A stretch of 18,765 nucleotides of DNA from JBHHYN01 sp046757565 (lineage in GTDB: Bacteria; Pseudomonadota; Gammaproteobacteria; Eutrophobiales; Eutrophobiaceae). The notes below the pieces were generated by a model. It searched no databases, was not told where the DNA came from, and saw nothing but the letters and a program-made list of their open reading frames with translations. Position 1 is the stretch's first letter. Each line of letters starts with the position of its first letter. The stretch spans positions 1 to 18,765 of the forward strand of contig JBHHYN010000048.1 of the NCBI GenBank assembly GCA_046757565.1, in the 5' to 3' direction. Shown piece after piece: positions 1-7,504 of the stretch. Made by a program: the position numbers and the translations under genes.

Positions 1-3
1 CCT

Positions 4-35
4 TCCATGGAGTCGTCCCCCGTCCATGGGGTCGT
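4..35. repeat. Short tandem direct repeat
   Basis: A 13-bp unit, TCCATGG[A/G]GTCGT, occurs at 4-16 and again at 23-35 with one mismatch and a 19-bp period. It lies immediately upstream of the hairpin and first gene. It could be a regulator-binding pair or chance; only the repeat itself is seen. Confidence 0.45.
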
Positions 36-36
36 A

Positions 37-58
37 ACACCTCCTTATATGGAGGTGT
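37..58 (+). promoter_or_regulatory. Hairpin that pairs the Shine-Dalgarno of the first gene
   Basis: The arms ACACCTCC (37-44) and GGAGGTGT (51-58) are perfect 8-bp inverted repeats around the loop TTATAT. The right arm contains GGAGG (51-55), placed 5 bases before an in-frame GTG at 61. In RNA the ribosome site would be paired with an anti-SD-like strand. This is compatible with a translational switch or RNA thermometer, or alternatively with a DNA operator. The repeat is seen directly; the role is inference. Confidence 0.5.
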
Positions 59-60
59 CT

Positions 61-558
61 GTGGTTAATCAAATAGTTAAAATGAATCGCGAAGAGTGTA
101 TAAAACTGGTAGAAGAAAGCTATTTTGGAAATGTCGTTAGGGGCGACATAGACGCCGTACTCGATTGTTTTACAGAAAATGCAAAGGTGACGATCAGGCA
201 CGGGGACCGGCCGGTTCGCCGCTTTAGTCATTCCGCAACAGACGGAGACTGTGCACTGCGGGATTTCTACCAACACCTCTGTGGTAATTATGTGTCATGG
301 TTCGGCGAATTCGAACACTACATCGATACTACCGCTTCAAGATCTGCCTGTACCTTCACGGTCAAACTCGACCCCAGGCAATCTTCGCCTTACTTTAATG
401 CCGGGACACAAATACTTCAAAATTGCAATTTTTTCTGCTACGAGGGCAACAGGATTTCCGATATGACCATCTACTACAGCAACTCTGCCGAAATCCCCGT
501 CGGCACGGGAAGAATTACCCCAACCGGATATCCACCTGAAAACCTGGAGGAGCCGTAA
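61..558 (+). CDS. SnoaL-like / NTF2-fold small protein
   Basis: This encodes a cytosolic protein of 165 residues from GTG 61, or 158 from ATG 82. It has the pattern of the SnoaL/ketosteroid-isomerase-like NTF2 superfamily: an N-terminal helix with a segment like GDIDAVLDCFTENAKV, and a C-terminal strand of the type FFCYEGNRISDMTIYYSN. Such proteins form a cone-shaped pocket and act as isomerases, cyclases, hydratases or simple binding subunits, so the reaction cannot be assigned. GTG 61 is preferred because GGAGG lies at 51-55; ATG 82 has no clear ribosome site, and ATG 7 would read through the hairpin. It is followed after 39 bp by an amidohydrolase gene on the same strand, with which it is probably co-transcribed. 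Confidence 0.75.
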   Translation: MVNQIVKMNREECIKLVEESYFGNVVRGDIDAVLDCFTENAKVTIRHGDRPVRRFSHSATDGDCALRDFYQHLCGNYVSWFGEFEHYIDTTASRSACTFTVKLDPRQSSPYFNAGTQILQNCNFFCYEGNRISDMTIYYSNSAEIPVGTGRITPTGYPPENLEEP

Positions 559-574
559 GGCGGCTCTGCTCCGG
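544..574 (+). promoter_or_regulatory. GC-rich hairpin over the stop codon of the first gene
   Basis: GAGCCG (550-555) pairs with CGGCTC (561-566) around the loop TAAGG, which contains the TAA stop. GGAG (546-549) pairs with CTCC (569-572) beyond a 2-base bulge, and a further C-G pair and T-G wobble extend the stem. No U-tract follows, so it is not a classical intrinsic terminator. It may stabilise the upstream mRNA end or tune read-through to the amidohydrolase gene. Confidence 0.4.
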
Positions 575-597
575 AATTTGCAGGAGATCAAATCTGC

Positions 598-1584
598 ATG
601 ACTGTCATTGATGTGCATACCCATATGCTTACTCCCGGTTATATCGACCTGCTCAAGATGCACGGTGAAAATAAGTATAAAGTGATGAAAACAAAAGCCG
701 GCGAGCCGGCGGTCCATTTATATGGAGCACCATTCATGACTTTGCGTGATGCCATGTGGGATTATGATCTGCGTATCAGGAATATGGACAAGGCCGGGGT
801 GGATATGGCGATCGTGTCGCTGACTTCGCCCAACGTCTATTGGGGCAGCGAAGCGATCAGTCTCAATGCGGCATCACAGGTCAACGACTCCATGAGGGAA
901 CAACAGGATCTGCATCCGGAACGAATCCGCTGGTTTACCTCACTGCCGTGGTTATATTCAGACAGCGCGATACAGGAACTGAATCGCACCGTTAAGGAAG
1001 GTGCCGTTGGGGTGATGGTGCTCGCAAATATTGATGGCAAGGACCTGACTGATCCCCTCTTCACCCCTGTCTGGCAGGCAATAAATAGACTTGAGCTGCC
1101 CGTTCTTATCCATCCTACCGCACCCCAGGGCGTGCGGGATCTGCATATGGACCAATACGCTCTCGTTCCCCCCATTGGATTCACCTTCGATACAACACTG
1201 GCCGTGTCGCGGATGATCCTGGACGGTTTTCTCGATCGATACCCTGGTATAAAAATCATTGCCGCACACGGTGGCGGCGCCCTGCCCTATCTGGCCGGGC
1301 GGCTGGATATCTGCCACGAACGCATCCCGGCCTGCGCGGAGGTCATAAAGGAGAATCCAAGCAGCTATCTGCAACGGATTTACTATGACACAGTCGTTTA
1401 TGACTCCGGGGCGCTGGATCTGTGTATCAAGGTAGCAGGTTCGGATGAAAATGTGTTGTATGGCTCGGACTATCCCCACAACATCGGGGACATGGTTGGA
1501 TGTTTATCCCGGGTGAATGCTTTACCAAAAGATAAAGCGGCACGGATCCGCGGAAAGAATGCAGAACGTCTATTTCATCTGTAG
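598..1584 (+). CDS. ACMSD-like metal-dependent amidohydrolase/decarboxylase (copy A)
   Basis: A 328-residue amidohydrolase-2 family protein (PF04909 type). It resembles alpha-amino-beta-carboxymuconate-semialdehyde decarboxylase, gamma-resorcylate decarboxylase and 5-carboxyvanillate decarboxylase. The metal ligands are all visible: H7 and H9 in DVHTHM, H172 in IHPTAP, H224 in AAHGGG and D291 in GSDYPH, with spacing matching ACMSD. The family uses one divalent metal for non-oxidative decarboxylation or C-C/C-N hydrolysis of (often aromatic) acids; the substrate here is unknown. AGGAG at 582-586 supports ATG 598. The gene is convergent with the E1 beta gene and the two coding ends overlap by 15 bp (1570-1584) with no terminator between. 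Its closest relative in the window is the copy at 17082-18062. Confidence 0.9.
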   Translation: MTVIDVHTHMLTPGYIDLLKMHGENKYKVMKTKAGEPAVHLYGAPFMTLRDAMWDYDLRIRNMDKAGVDMAIVSLTSPNVYWGSEAISLNAASQVNDSMREQQDLHPERIRWFTSLPWLYSDSAIQELNRTVKEGAVGVMVLANIDGKDLTDPLFTPVWQAINRLELPVLIHPTAPQGVRDLHMDQYALVPPIGFTFDTTLAVSRMILDGFLDRYPGIKIIAAHGGGALPYLAGRLDICHERIPACAEVIKENPSSYLQRIYYDTVVYDSGALDLCIKVAGSDENVLYGSDYPHNIGDMVGCLSRVNALPKDKAARIRGKNAERLFHL

Positions 1585-2550
1585 CATAAGGCGCCGGACA
1601 GCGTCGACAACCTTGTCAACGGTCGGGGTAATGCAATGCTCAAGCACCGGGCTGAACGCTACGGGCACATCCGGGCGCGCCACCCGGAGGATGGGCGCCT
1701 TTAATGAGGCGAACCCTTTCTCTGCCACGACGGCCGCGATCTCCGATGCCACGCCACAGCTGAGAAACGTTTCATCAACAACCACCAGACGGCCGGTCTT
1801 TCGCACCGAGGCGAGGATGGCCTCCTGGTCAAGCGGCACGAGGGTGCGGGGATCGACTACCTCAATATCGATACCCTCGGCTATCAGTTGCTGCGCGGCC
1901 TGAAGCACTACCTGTACCATCAACGAGGTGGCGACAACCGTAACATCCTTCCCTTGCCGCTTGATGTCCGCCCGGCCGAACGGAATGGTGTAATCCTCAT
2001 CAGGAACATCCTGTTCAATTGCCATGAGACTGGCGTGATCGAGAACGATAGTCGGATTGTTGCTCATAATTGCCGTATGCAACAACCCTTTGACATCGTA
2101 CGGCGTGGACGGCAGAACAATTTCCAGACCGGGGCAATTCCAGAACATCGCCTGCGGGCTGTGACTGTGCTGGGCCGCACCACCGCCCCGCAGGCCGTGC
2201 AACATATGGAAGACGACGGGCACGGAGATCTGCCCACCGGACATATAGTGCGCGTTAGCCGCCTCGTTGACTATCTGCGAGCAGGCTTCAAAGGCAAAGC
2301 TCGCGGTACCGAGGTCGATGAAAGGTCGTGCCCCGGCCATGGCCGCACCAATGCCCAGGGAGGCGACGGCCGCTTCGGAAGAGGGAGGATCGATAACGCG
2401 ATCCCCGAAATCATCACGAATTTTATTTACGAGGTGGCGCAGCGGTCCCAATCCCAGCACGTAGCTGCCGATCACGCTCACCTCCGGTCCACGCGCCATT
2501 CGCTCGTACAGTGCTTCGATCAACGCCGCGGCATAGGTCTTTTGTGTCAT
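1570..2550 (-). CDS. ThDP-dependent 2-oxoacid dehydrogenase-type E1, beta subunit
   Basis: A 326-residue protein of the PdhB/AcoB/BkdB family: a transketolase pyrimidine-binding domain (about 1-180) followed by the transketolase C-terminal domain (about 195-320). The catalytic Glu that activates ThDP is E59 in DPPSSEA, and the conserved active-site His is H128 in AAQHSH. It should form an alpha2beta2 enzyme with the product of the gene just upstream (17-bp gap), binding ThDP and a 2-oxoacid or acyloin. The usual N-terminal GEDV-type segment is replaced by GSYVLGLG, so it is a divergent member. It is the last gene of the six-gene operon. No E2 or E3 is present in the window. Confidence 0.92.
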   Translation of the reverse strand: MTQKTYAAALIEALYERMARGPEVSVIGSYVLGLGPLRHLVNKIRDDFGDRVIDPPSSEAAVASLGIGAAMAGARPFIDLGTASFAFEACSQIVNEAANAHYMSGGQISVPVVFHMLHGLRGGGAAQHSHSPQAMFWNCPGLEIVLPSTPYDVKGLLHTAIMSNNPTIVLDHASLMAIEQDVPDEDYTIPFGRADIKRQGKDVTVVATSLMVQVVLQAAQQLIAEGIDIEVVDPRTLVPLDQEAILASVRKTGRLVVVDETFLSCGVASEIAAVVAEKGFASLKAPILRVARPDVPVAFSPVLEHCITPTVDKVVDAVRRLMLQMK

Positions 2551-2567
2551 CGTTCCCGGCTCACGGG

Positions 2568-3587
2568 TCAGGCAAACACGCCATCAAAAACAGTATTCGG
2601 ATCGGGAACGGGACTGTTCAGGGCAAACTCGCGCGCCTCCCTGATGCGCTCCTGTATGCGGGCATCGATGGTAACTACCCCGGCCTCATCGGCATACCCC
2701 TCCGCCAGCAATTCACGGACAAAACGGAGCACCGGATCGTGTTGCGTGATCCAGCCGGCATGTTCGCCGCTGACATTGCCGTTATCCCACGCCATGGTCA
2801 GATTCGTAACACCGGTCAGGAGCGCCGGCCATAGAGGCCGGCTGCCGGGCCAGCGTTCGGTCAGCGCCTCAATAAAGACCGGACCGCTGCCGGCACGGAT
2901 GCAAGCGATAGCCTCTGATACGGTCTTATGCACCGCATCGGCATCCGCGCCATCGACAACCTCTGACTGAATCCCAAGGGAAAGTGGTATGTCCACCAAT
3001 CGCTGCGCGCTCATTTCCGAGGCCGGATACTCTCCGGCCGCCACCCCTGCCGCCCCCCCGCTGTTGTTCTCACAGACAAGCAGGAGAGGCAGATTATAGA
3101 GCCGGGCCATGTTCAGGGATTCAAAGACGATCCCCTCTTCGAGTGCCCCATCACCAAAAAAAGAGACCGCAAGCGCGTTGCTGTTTCCATTTTTCAGGGC
3201 ATAAGCCGCGCCTGTCCCCAGACCAACGCTGCCGCCCACGACCGCGGACGTGGAGAGAAACCCCGCCGGGCGTACACATAGATGCAACGTCCCGCCGCGG
3301 CCGTCATTAAACCCGTCCGCGCGCCCCAGGATTTCCGCAAGCGCCCGTCCCGGCTCCGCTCCGCGCCCGATGATATGGCCGTGATTGCGGTGGGTGGTGG
3401 TGATCAGGTCCTCCCCGCCAAGTTGCGCCAGGATCGGCGCTCCTGTAGCCTCCTGACCGATATAGACGTGAAAATGGCCGAATGAATGCTCCTCCTCCAT
3501 GGAGAGTTGGATCACCATCTCTTCGAAACGGCGCATCAGGAGCATGCGTTGGAAGATGTCGACTGCCTCCTCCCGATTGAGATTCAT
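2568..3587 (-). CDS. ThDP-dependent 2-oxoacid dehydrogenase-type E1, alpha subunit
   Basis: A 339-residue PdhA/AcoA-like subunit of normal length. The ThDP/Mg motif runs from GDGALEEG (145-152) to CENN (172-175), and HRNHGH (66-71) is the conserved histidine-containing active-site segment. GRGGTLHL (97-104) corresponds to the family's conserved G-G-x-H stretch. Together with the beta subunit it would decarboxylate a 2-oxoacid or cleave an acyloin, forming a ThDP-bound active aldehyde. With no lipoyl E2 nearby, the acyl unit may be transferred directly to an acceptor (carboligation) or to a lipoyl domain encoded elsewhere. ATG 3587 lies 16 bp after the HyuB stop. It most resembles the acetoin-dehydrogenase-like group, but the substrate cannot be read from the sequence. 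Confidence 0.92.
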   Translation of the reverse strand: MNLNREEAVDIFQRMLLMRRFEEMVIQLSMEEEHSFGHFHVYIGQEATGAPILAQLGGEDLITTTHRNHGHIIGRGAEPGRALAEILGRADGFNDGRGGTLHLCVRPAGFLSTSAVVGGSVGLGTGAAYALKNGNSNALAVSFFGDGALEEGIVFESLNMARLYNLPLLLVCENNSGGAAGVAAGEYPASEMSAQRLVDIPLSLGIQSEVVDGADADAVHKTVSEAIACIRAGSGPVFIEALTERWPGSRPLWPALLTGVTNLTMAWDNGNVSGEHAGWITQHDPVLRFVRELLAEGYADEAGVVTIDARIQERIREAREFALNSPVPDPNTVFDGVFA

Positions 3588-3603
3588 GAGGGTTTTCTCT
3601 TCT

Positions 3604-5364
3604 TTAGTTCTTTATGCACCGTGCCCGCAGTTTGCTCGTTTTCTCCCTGTCAATCTGAAACGTGTCCGGATAGATGACGACCTTGTAGTCTGCTTTTGCC
3701 GCCTCGATGGATACCAGGCCGTTTTCAACGTCTTCACGCACCATTTCGGGATCACGCTCCAGGGGATTGCCGACGCCGCCGCCACCGCTGGAGAGCTTGC
3801 GAACGATATCACCGCTTTTGATGTCGGCAAGGCGGTGTGGTTTAAGCCGGATTTCTTCACCGTCACGGACGATATAGGTACGGGATACAGGCGAGGGTTC
3901 ACCACCCGCCGCGCCGAATCCCTGGACGACATCGCCATCGGAACTGCCCGTTGCGATACCGGCGTCACTCCCCTCGTTGACCGCCTCCCAGTGAATGCCG
4001 GGCCCGCCGCGCCAACGCCCGGCGCCGGTAAAATCTTCAACGAGTTCGTATTTAAGAATGCGCCAGGGCAGCCGAGTCTCCATCTCTTCCACGTCGCCAC
4101 GGTTGACCGCGCCAATGGCGGACAGGGTGCTGACGCCCTGATAGCCGTCATTGCCCCAGGTGGCGCCGCCACTGCCGTCGTAATCGAACGAGGTGCGAAC
4201 GTAACGTTCACCATTGCGCGGGTCGGTACCGAAGACATAGTCGCCCCGGTGTTTGCCCCAGGCCGCAACGGAGCGCTCGGGCCGCGCCTGCGACAGGCAC
4301 TGCAGCACGGATTCCATCACCTGGATACCGACATTCACGGGCGAGGCCCCCACAGTGGCGGGATATTCGCAGTTCACCACCAGACCCCTGGGTGCGATGA
4401 CGTTTATCGGGCGCAGCGTCCCTTCATTATGGTAATCGGCCAGGGCCGGATCGAATGTCAGGATCGCCGCAGCGATTGCGTTGCCGTAGGTTGCGGCATA
4501 AACGCTGTTGATGAAGCCCTTGCGCTGCTTGTCACTGTCGGAAAAGTCCAGTGTCATCTCGTCACCTTCGACCGTTATCCTGCAACGGACAGCCACCGGT
4601 TCATCCAGCACGGTACCGTCATCATCGGTACAGGCTTCACCGTGATAGATGCCGTCCGGGATCTGCCTGATTTCGTTACGGACGGCCTTCTCGGTACGGT
4701 CCGTCATCTCCTCGACGCATGCCAGCACGGTATCTTTACCGTATTTCTCAAGCAGCGCGACAAGACGCTGTTCCGCCTTCTTCGTGGCGGCAATCATTGC
4801 ATTGTTATCGATACGCACGCCATCAGGGAAGCGCACATTGTTCCAGATCAGTTCCAGCACGTCAGTACGCTCCTTGCCGGACTCGTAAACCTTCATCGGC
4901 GGAATACAGAGACCTTCAGAATGGATGTCATGGCCGTTCGGAAAGTAGCCGCCTGGATAGGCCCCGCCAGTGTCCTGCTGGTGGGCCCGGGCAAGGGTAA
5001 AAAACAGCAGTTCGTCATTGAAAAAAATCGGCCGGAAAAATCCCCAATCCGGAAGGTGACAGTTATGGCCGCCGTGATAGGGATCATTGGTCAGGAAAAC
5101 GTCACCGGGCCGGATGTTGTCACCGAACTTCTTCACCAGGTCCTTCACGGCAAATTGCGTCCCGAGAAACTGCACGGGCAGTCCTACGGGTACTGCGACC
5201 GTGGAACCGTCCGCGGCCCAGATCCCTACGGAGACGTCGTGCAGCTGACTGATCAGGTAATTCTGTGCCGTACGGTCGATGACATAGCGCATCTCGCGGG
5301 CGAATGTCTGCATGGCATGCCAGACTGCCGCTACCGTGGTGGGGGCTACCGTCAGGTCTGTCAT
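3604..5364 (-). CDS. hyuB: HyuB-type hydantoinase/oxoprolinase/carboxylase subunit
   Basis: A 586-residue protein of the hydantoinase B / 5-oxoprolinase family (PF02538). This family includes N-methylhydantoinase B, caprolactamase B, and subunits of acetone and acetophenone carboxylase. Family stretches seen are NDPYHGG (93-99) with nearby H100, H103 and D106, RAHQQDTGG (126-134), SEGLCIPP (149-156) and a C-terminal glycine-rich SSGGGGVGNPLERDP. Many relatives have two adjacent histidines in the RxHHxDxGG segment; here the second is Gln, which may mark a specialised subgroup. It acts with HyuA, which phosphorylates the carbonyl of a lactam/imide or ketone using ATP. GAGGAGAGG just before ATG 5364 is a strong ribosome site. 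The spacing to hyuA (34 bp) and to the E1 alpha gene (16 bp) indicates one operon. Confidence 0.92.
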   Translation of the reverse strand: MTDLTVAPTTVAAVWHAMQTFAREMRYVIDRTAQNYLISQLHDVSVGIWAADGSTVAVPVGLPVQFLGTQFAVKDLVKKFGDNIRPGDVFLTNDPYHGGHNCHLPDWGFFRPIFFNDELLFFTLARAHQQDTGGAYPGGYFPNGHDIHSEGLCIPPMKVYESGKERTDVLELIWNNVRFPDGVRIDNNAMIAATKKAEQRLVALLEKYGKDTVLACVEEMTDRTEKAVRNEIRQIPDGIYHGEACTDDDGTVLDEPVAVRCRITVEGDEMTLDFSDSDKQRKGFINSVYAATYGNAIAAAILTFDPALADYHNEGTLRPINVIAPRGLVVNCEYPATVGASPVNVGIQVMESVLQCLSQARPERSVAAWGKHRGDYVFGTDPRNGERYVRTSFDYDGSGGATWGNDGYQGVSTLSAIGAVNRGDVEEMETRLPWRILKYELVEDFTGAGRWRGGPGIHWEAVNEGSDAGIATGSSDGDVVQGFGAAGGEPSPVSRTYIVRDGEEIRLKPHRLADIKSGDIVRKLSSGGGGVGNPLERDPEMVREDVENGLVSIEAAKADYKVVIYPDTFQIDREKTSKLRARCIKN

Positions 5365-5398
5365 TTTTTTTCCTCTCCTCAGTTTACATCAAGCATAT

Positions 5399-7471
5399 TC
5401 AGATCCGCTGCAGGATAAAGTTCTTGTACTCATCCACTGTAGCACGGTATGCCGCAGGAATGACGACGGTCGTGTTGGCCTCTTCGATCACCGCGGGTCC
5501 CGGGATCACGTTTCCGGCAACCACTCTCTCCCCGGCATAGATTGGCGTCTCCTCGACCTGCAGCGCCCCAAAGCGGCATGAGCGTGTATGTTTCAGCGCG
5601 AGGGATGGATCTTCACCCCCCTGCTCCAGCCGGCGCAGTTGGAACGGCGCTTTTGGCGTGGTGGCCTTGAGCCTGATGGTCAATATCTCAACACCCTTCC
5701 AGGGCATGGAAAAAGCGTAAAGTTTTTCATGCTTGTCTCTGAAAAGTCTGTCCGCGTTGTGCAGCGTCTCCCGGGTGATCCTGCCGCCTTCAATTTCCGT
5801 TTCAACCTCATGGAACTGTCCGATGTGGCGCATTTCCGCCGTGCGCTGCAGGACCACGTCATTGGCCTCCACACCAATCTGCTTGAAATTCCGCAGCGCT
5901 TCGTTCTCCATCTCCTCGAACAGTTTCGTTATCGTATCCAGATCAACGCTATCGAGACGGGCGACACAGGAACGGGCATAGTCCTGACCCAGATCCATGG
6001 CGAACATGCCGAAGGCGCTGTAAAGACCCGATACCTGGGGAATGAGCACGCTGGGAATGCTGAGCAGGTCGGCAATAAACGGGGAGTGAATGGCGCCGGC
6101 TCCGCCACCGGCGACCAGTGTAAAATCGCGGACGTCGTGGCCCCTCTTCGCCGAGACCTCGCTGATTTTATCGGCCATGGTGGCATTGATTGTGGCAAAA
6201 ATCGCCTGCGCGGCGTTCAGGGTGTCGAGTCCCATCGGTTCGCCGACCGAATCAATCGCCTGTTTCGCGAGATCGATGCTGAGTTCCATTTCACCACCGA
6301 GGAAGTAATGCGGATCAAGATACCCCAGTACCAGATCGGCATCCGTTACAGTCGGCTCCTCGCCACGTCCCAGGCAGGCCGGGCCCGGATCGGCGCCCGC
6401 ACTCTGCGGGCCGACCTGGAGGAGGCCCAGCGAGTTGATTTGGGCAATACTACCGCCACCGGCGCCGACGGTTTCAAGGTCGACCTTCTTGATGGCAACC
6501 CTCTGATCGCCGATCCAGCTCTCCGTCGTGGTTGGAATTTCGGCGTTGTGAACCAGACACACATCAAAGCTGGTCCCCCCCATGTCAACGGAGAGAAGGT
6601 TTTTTTTATCGAAGAGTCCACCGAAATAAACCGCAGCCGACGGCGCCGCGGCCGGACCCGAATCCAGCAGATAGACAGCCCGATTCAGGCATTGTCCGAT
6701 AGTCTGTACCAGACCATTGGTCAGCATCATCAGCAGGGTACCGCCGTAACCGAGGCTGCGCATCCTGCTTTCCAACTCCGTGAGGTAGTGGGTCACGGTA
6801 GGCCCCACATAGGCACCTACCACCGTTGTATTAAACCGCTCAAACTCACGCCACACCGGGAGGGTATCACTGGAAGTCGTCACATACATGCCCGGCGCAG
6901 TCTGCTTGACGATCCCGGCGGCCTGCCGCTCATTTTCCGGGTTCGCATAGGCGTGCAGGAAGCAGATAGCGACCGACTCAACGCCGTCCTGTTTCAACTT
7001 CGTGACCGCTGCAGCGACTTCCTGCCCGTTCAGCGGCCCGGTGATCTCGCCTGTATAGAGGGTACGTTCGCTGACGCCCAACCGCCTGGAGCGCGGAACC
7101 AGGGGCCTGTTTGGTGGAATAAAGACATTGTAGAGGGAAATATGCACCGGCTTGATACCGCGGCGTATCTCCAGAATATCGCGGAAATCCCCGGTCGTGA
7201 GCATCCCGGTCCTGGCGCCCTTTGAGGTCAGCAGCGTATTAGTCGCCAGGGTAGTGCCGTGCACCAGAATGTCTATTGTACTCAAAAACGCCTCAATGGA
7301 CCGGCCGTGGTCGGTGGCGGCCTTTGTCAGCGCATGAATGACACCCTCTGCGGGATCGTCCGGAGTAGTCGGTGACTTGTACTGTTTCAACTCCCCGTTC
7401 TCGTCCATCACCAGGCAATCGGTAAAAGTGCCCCCCACATCAACGCTGACCCGTTTATTTCCGGTTTCCAC
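5399..7471 (-). CDS. hyuA: HyuA-type ATP-dependent hydantoinase/oxoprolinase subunit
   Basis: A 690-residue protein with the two actin-like ATPase halves of the HyuA/OplA family (PF05378, PF01968). The N-terminal phosphate loop is DVGGTFTD (11-18), followed by HGTTLATN (71-78); the second half begins with DMGGTSFD (296-303) and GAGGGS (336-341). The C-terminal third matches the hydantoinase A C-terminal region. The family uses ATP to activate the carbonyl oxygen of cyclic amides (hydantoin, 5-oxoproline, caprolactam, 2-oxoindole derivatives) for hydrolysis, or of ketones/bicarbonate for carboxylation. No gamma subunit of the acetone-carboxylase type is seen, so ATP-driven lactam hydrolysis is more likely. 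Translation starts at GTG 7471, preceded by AGAGG at 8-base spacing. Confidence 0.92.
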   Translation of the reverse strand: METGNKRVSVDVGGTFTDCLVMDENGELKQYKSPTTPDDPAEGVIHALTKAATDHGRSIEAFLSTIDILVHGTTLATNTLLTSKGARTGMLTTGDFRDILEIRRGIKPVHISLYNVFIPPNRPLVPRSRRLGVSERTLYTGEITGPLNGQEVAAAVTKLKQDGVESVAICFLHAYANPENERQAAGIVKQTAPGMYVTTSSDTLPVWREFERFNTTVVGAYVGPTVTHYLTELESRMRSLGYGGTLLMMLTNGLVQTIGQCLNRAVYLLDSGPAAAPSAAVYFGGLFDKKNLLSVDMGGTSFDVCLVHNAEIPTTTESWIGDQRVAIKKVDLETVGAGGGSIAQINSLGLLQVGPQSAGADPGPACLGRGEEPTVTDADLVLGYLDPHYFLGGEMELSIDLAKQAIDSVGEPMGLDTLNAAQAIFATINATMADKISEVSAKRGHDVRDFTLVAGGGAGAIHSPFIADLLSIPSVLIPQVSGLYSAFGMFAMDLGQDYARSCVARLDSVDLDTITKLFEEMENEALRNFKQIGVEANDVVLQRTAEMRHIGQFHEVETEIEGGRITRETLHNADRLFRDKHEKLYAFSMPWKGVEILTIRLKATTPKAPFQLRRLEQGGEDPSLALKHTRSCRFGALQVEETPIYAGERVVAGNVIPGPAVIEEANTTVVIPAAYRATVDEYKNFILQRI

Positions 7472-7504
7472 TACGATTGCCTCTGTAATGACCGCTTATC
7501 AAGA

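Noticed and set aside
3499..5418. Very long open frame on the plus strand opposite hyuB (and similar ones opposite hyuA at 5588-7225 and the E1 genes at 1888-2970)
   Set aside because: They lie entirely antisense to genes with clear family motifs, show no recognisable domain, and are expected by-products of GC-rich codon use.
3604..7471. Acetone carboxylase (AcxABC-type) assignment for the Hyu pair
   Set aside because: No gamma subunit gene is present and the length and motifs of the two subunits fit the general hydantoinase/oxoprolinase family; a carboxylase role is not excluded but is not supported.
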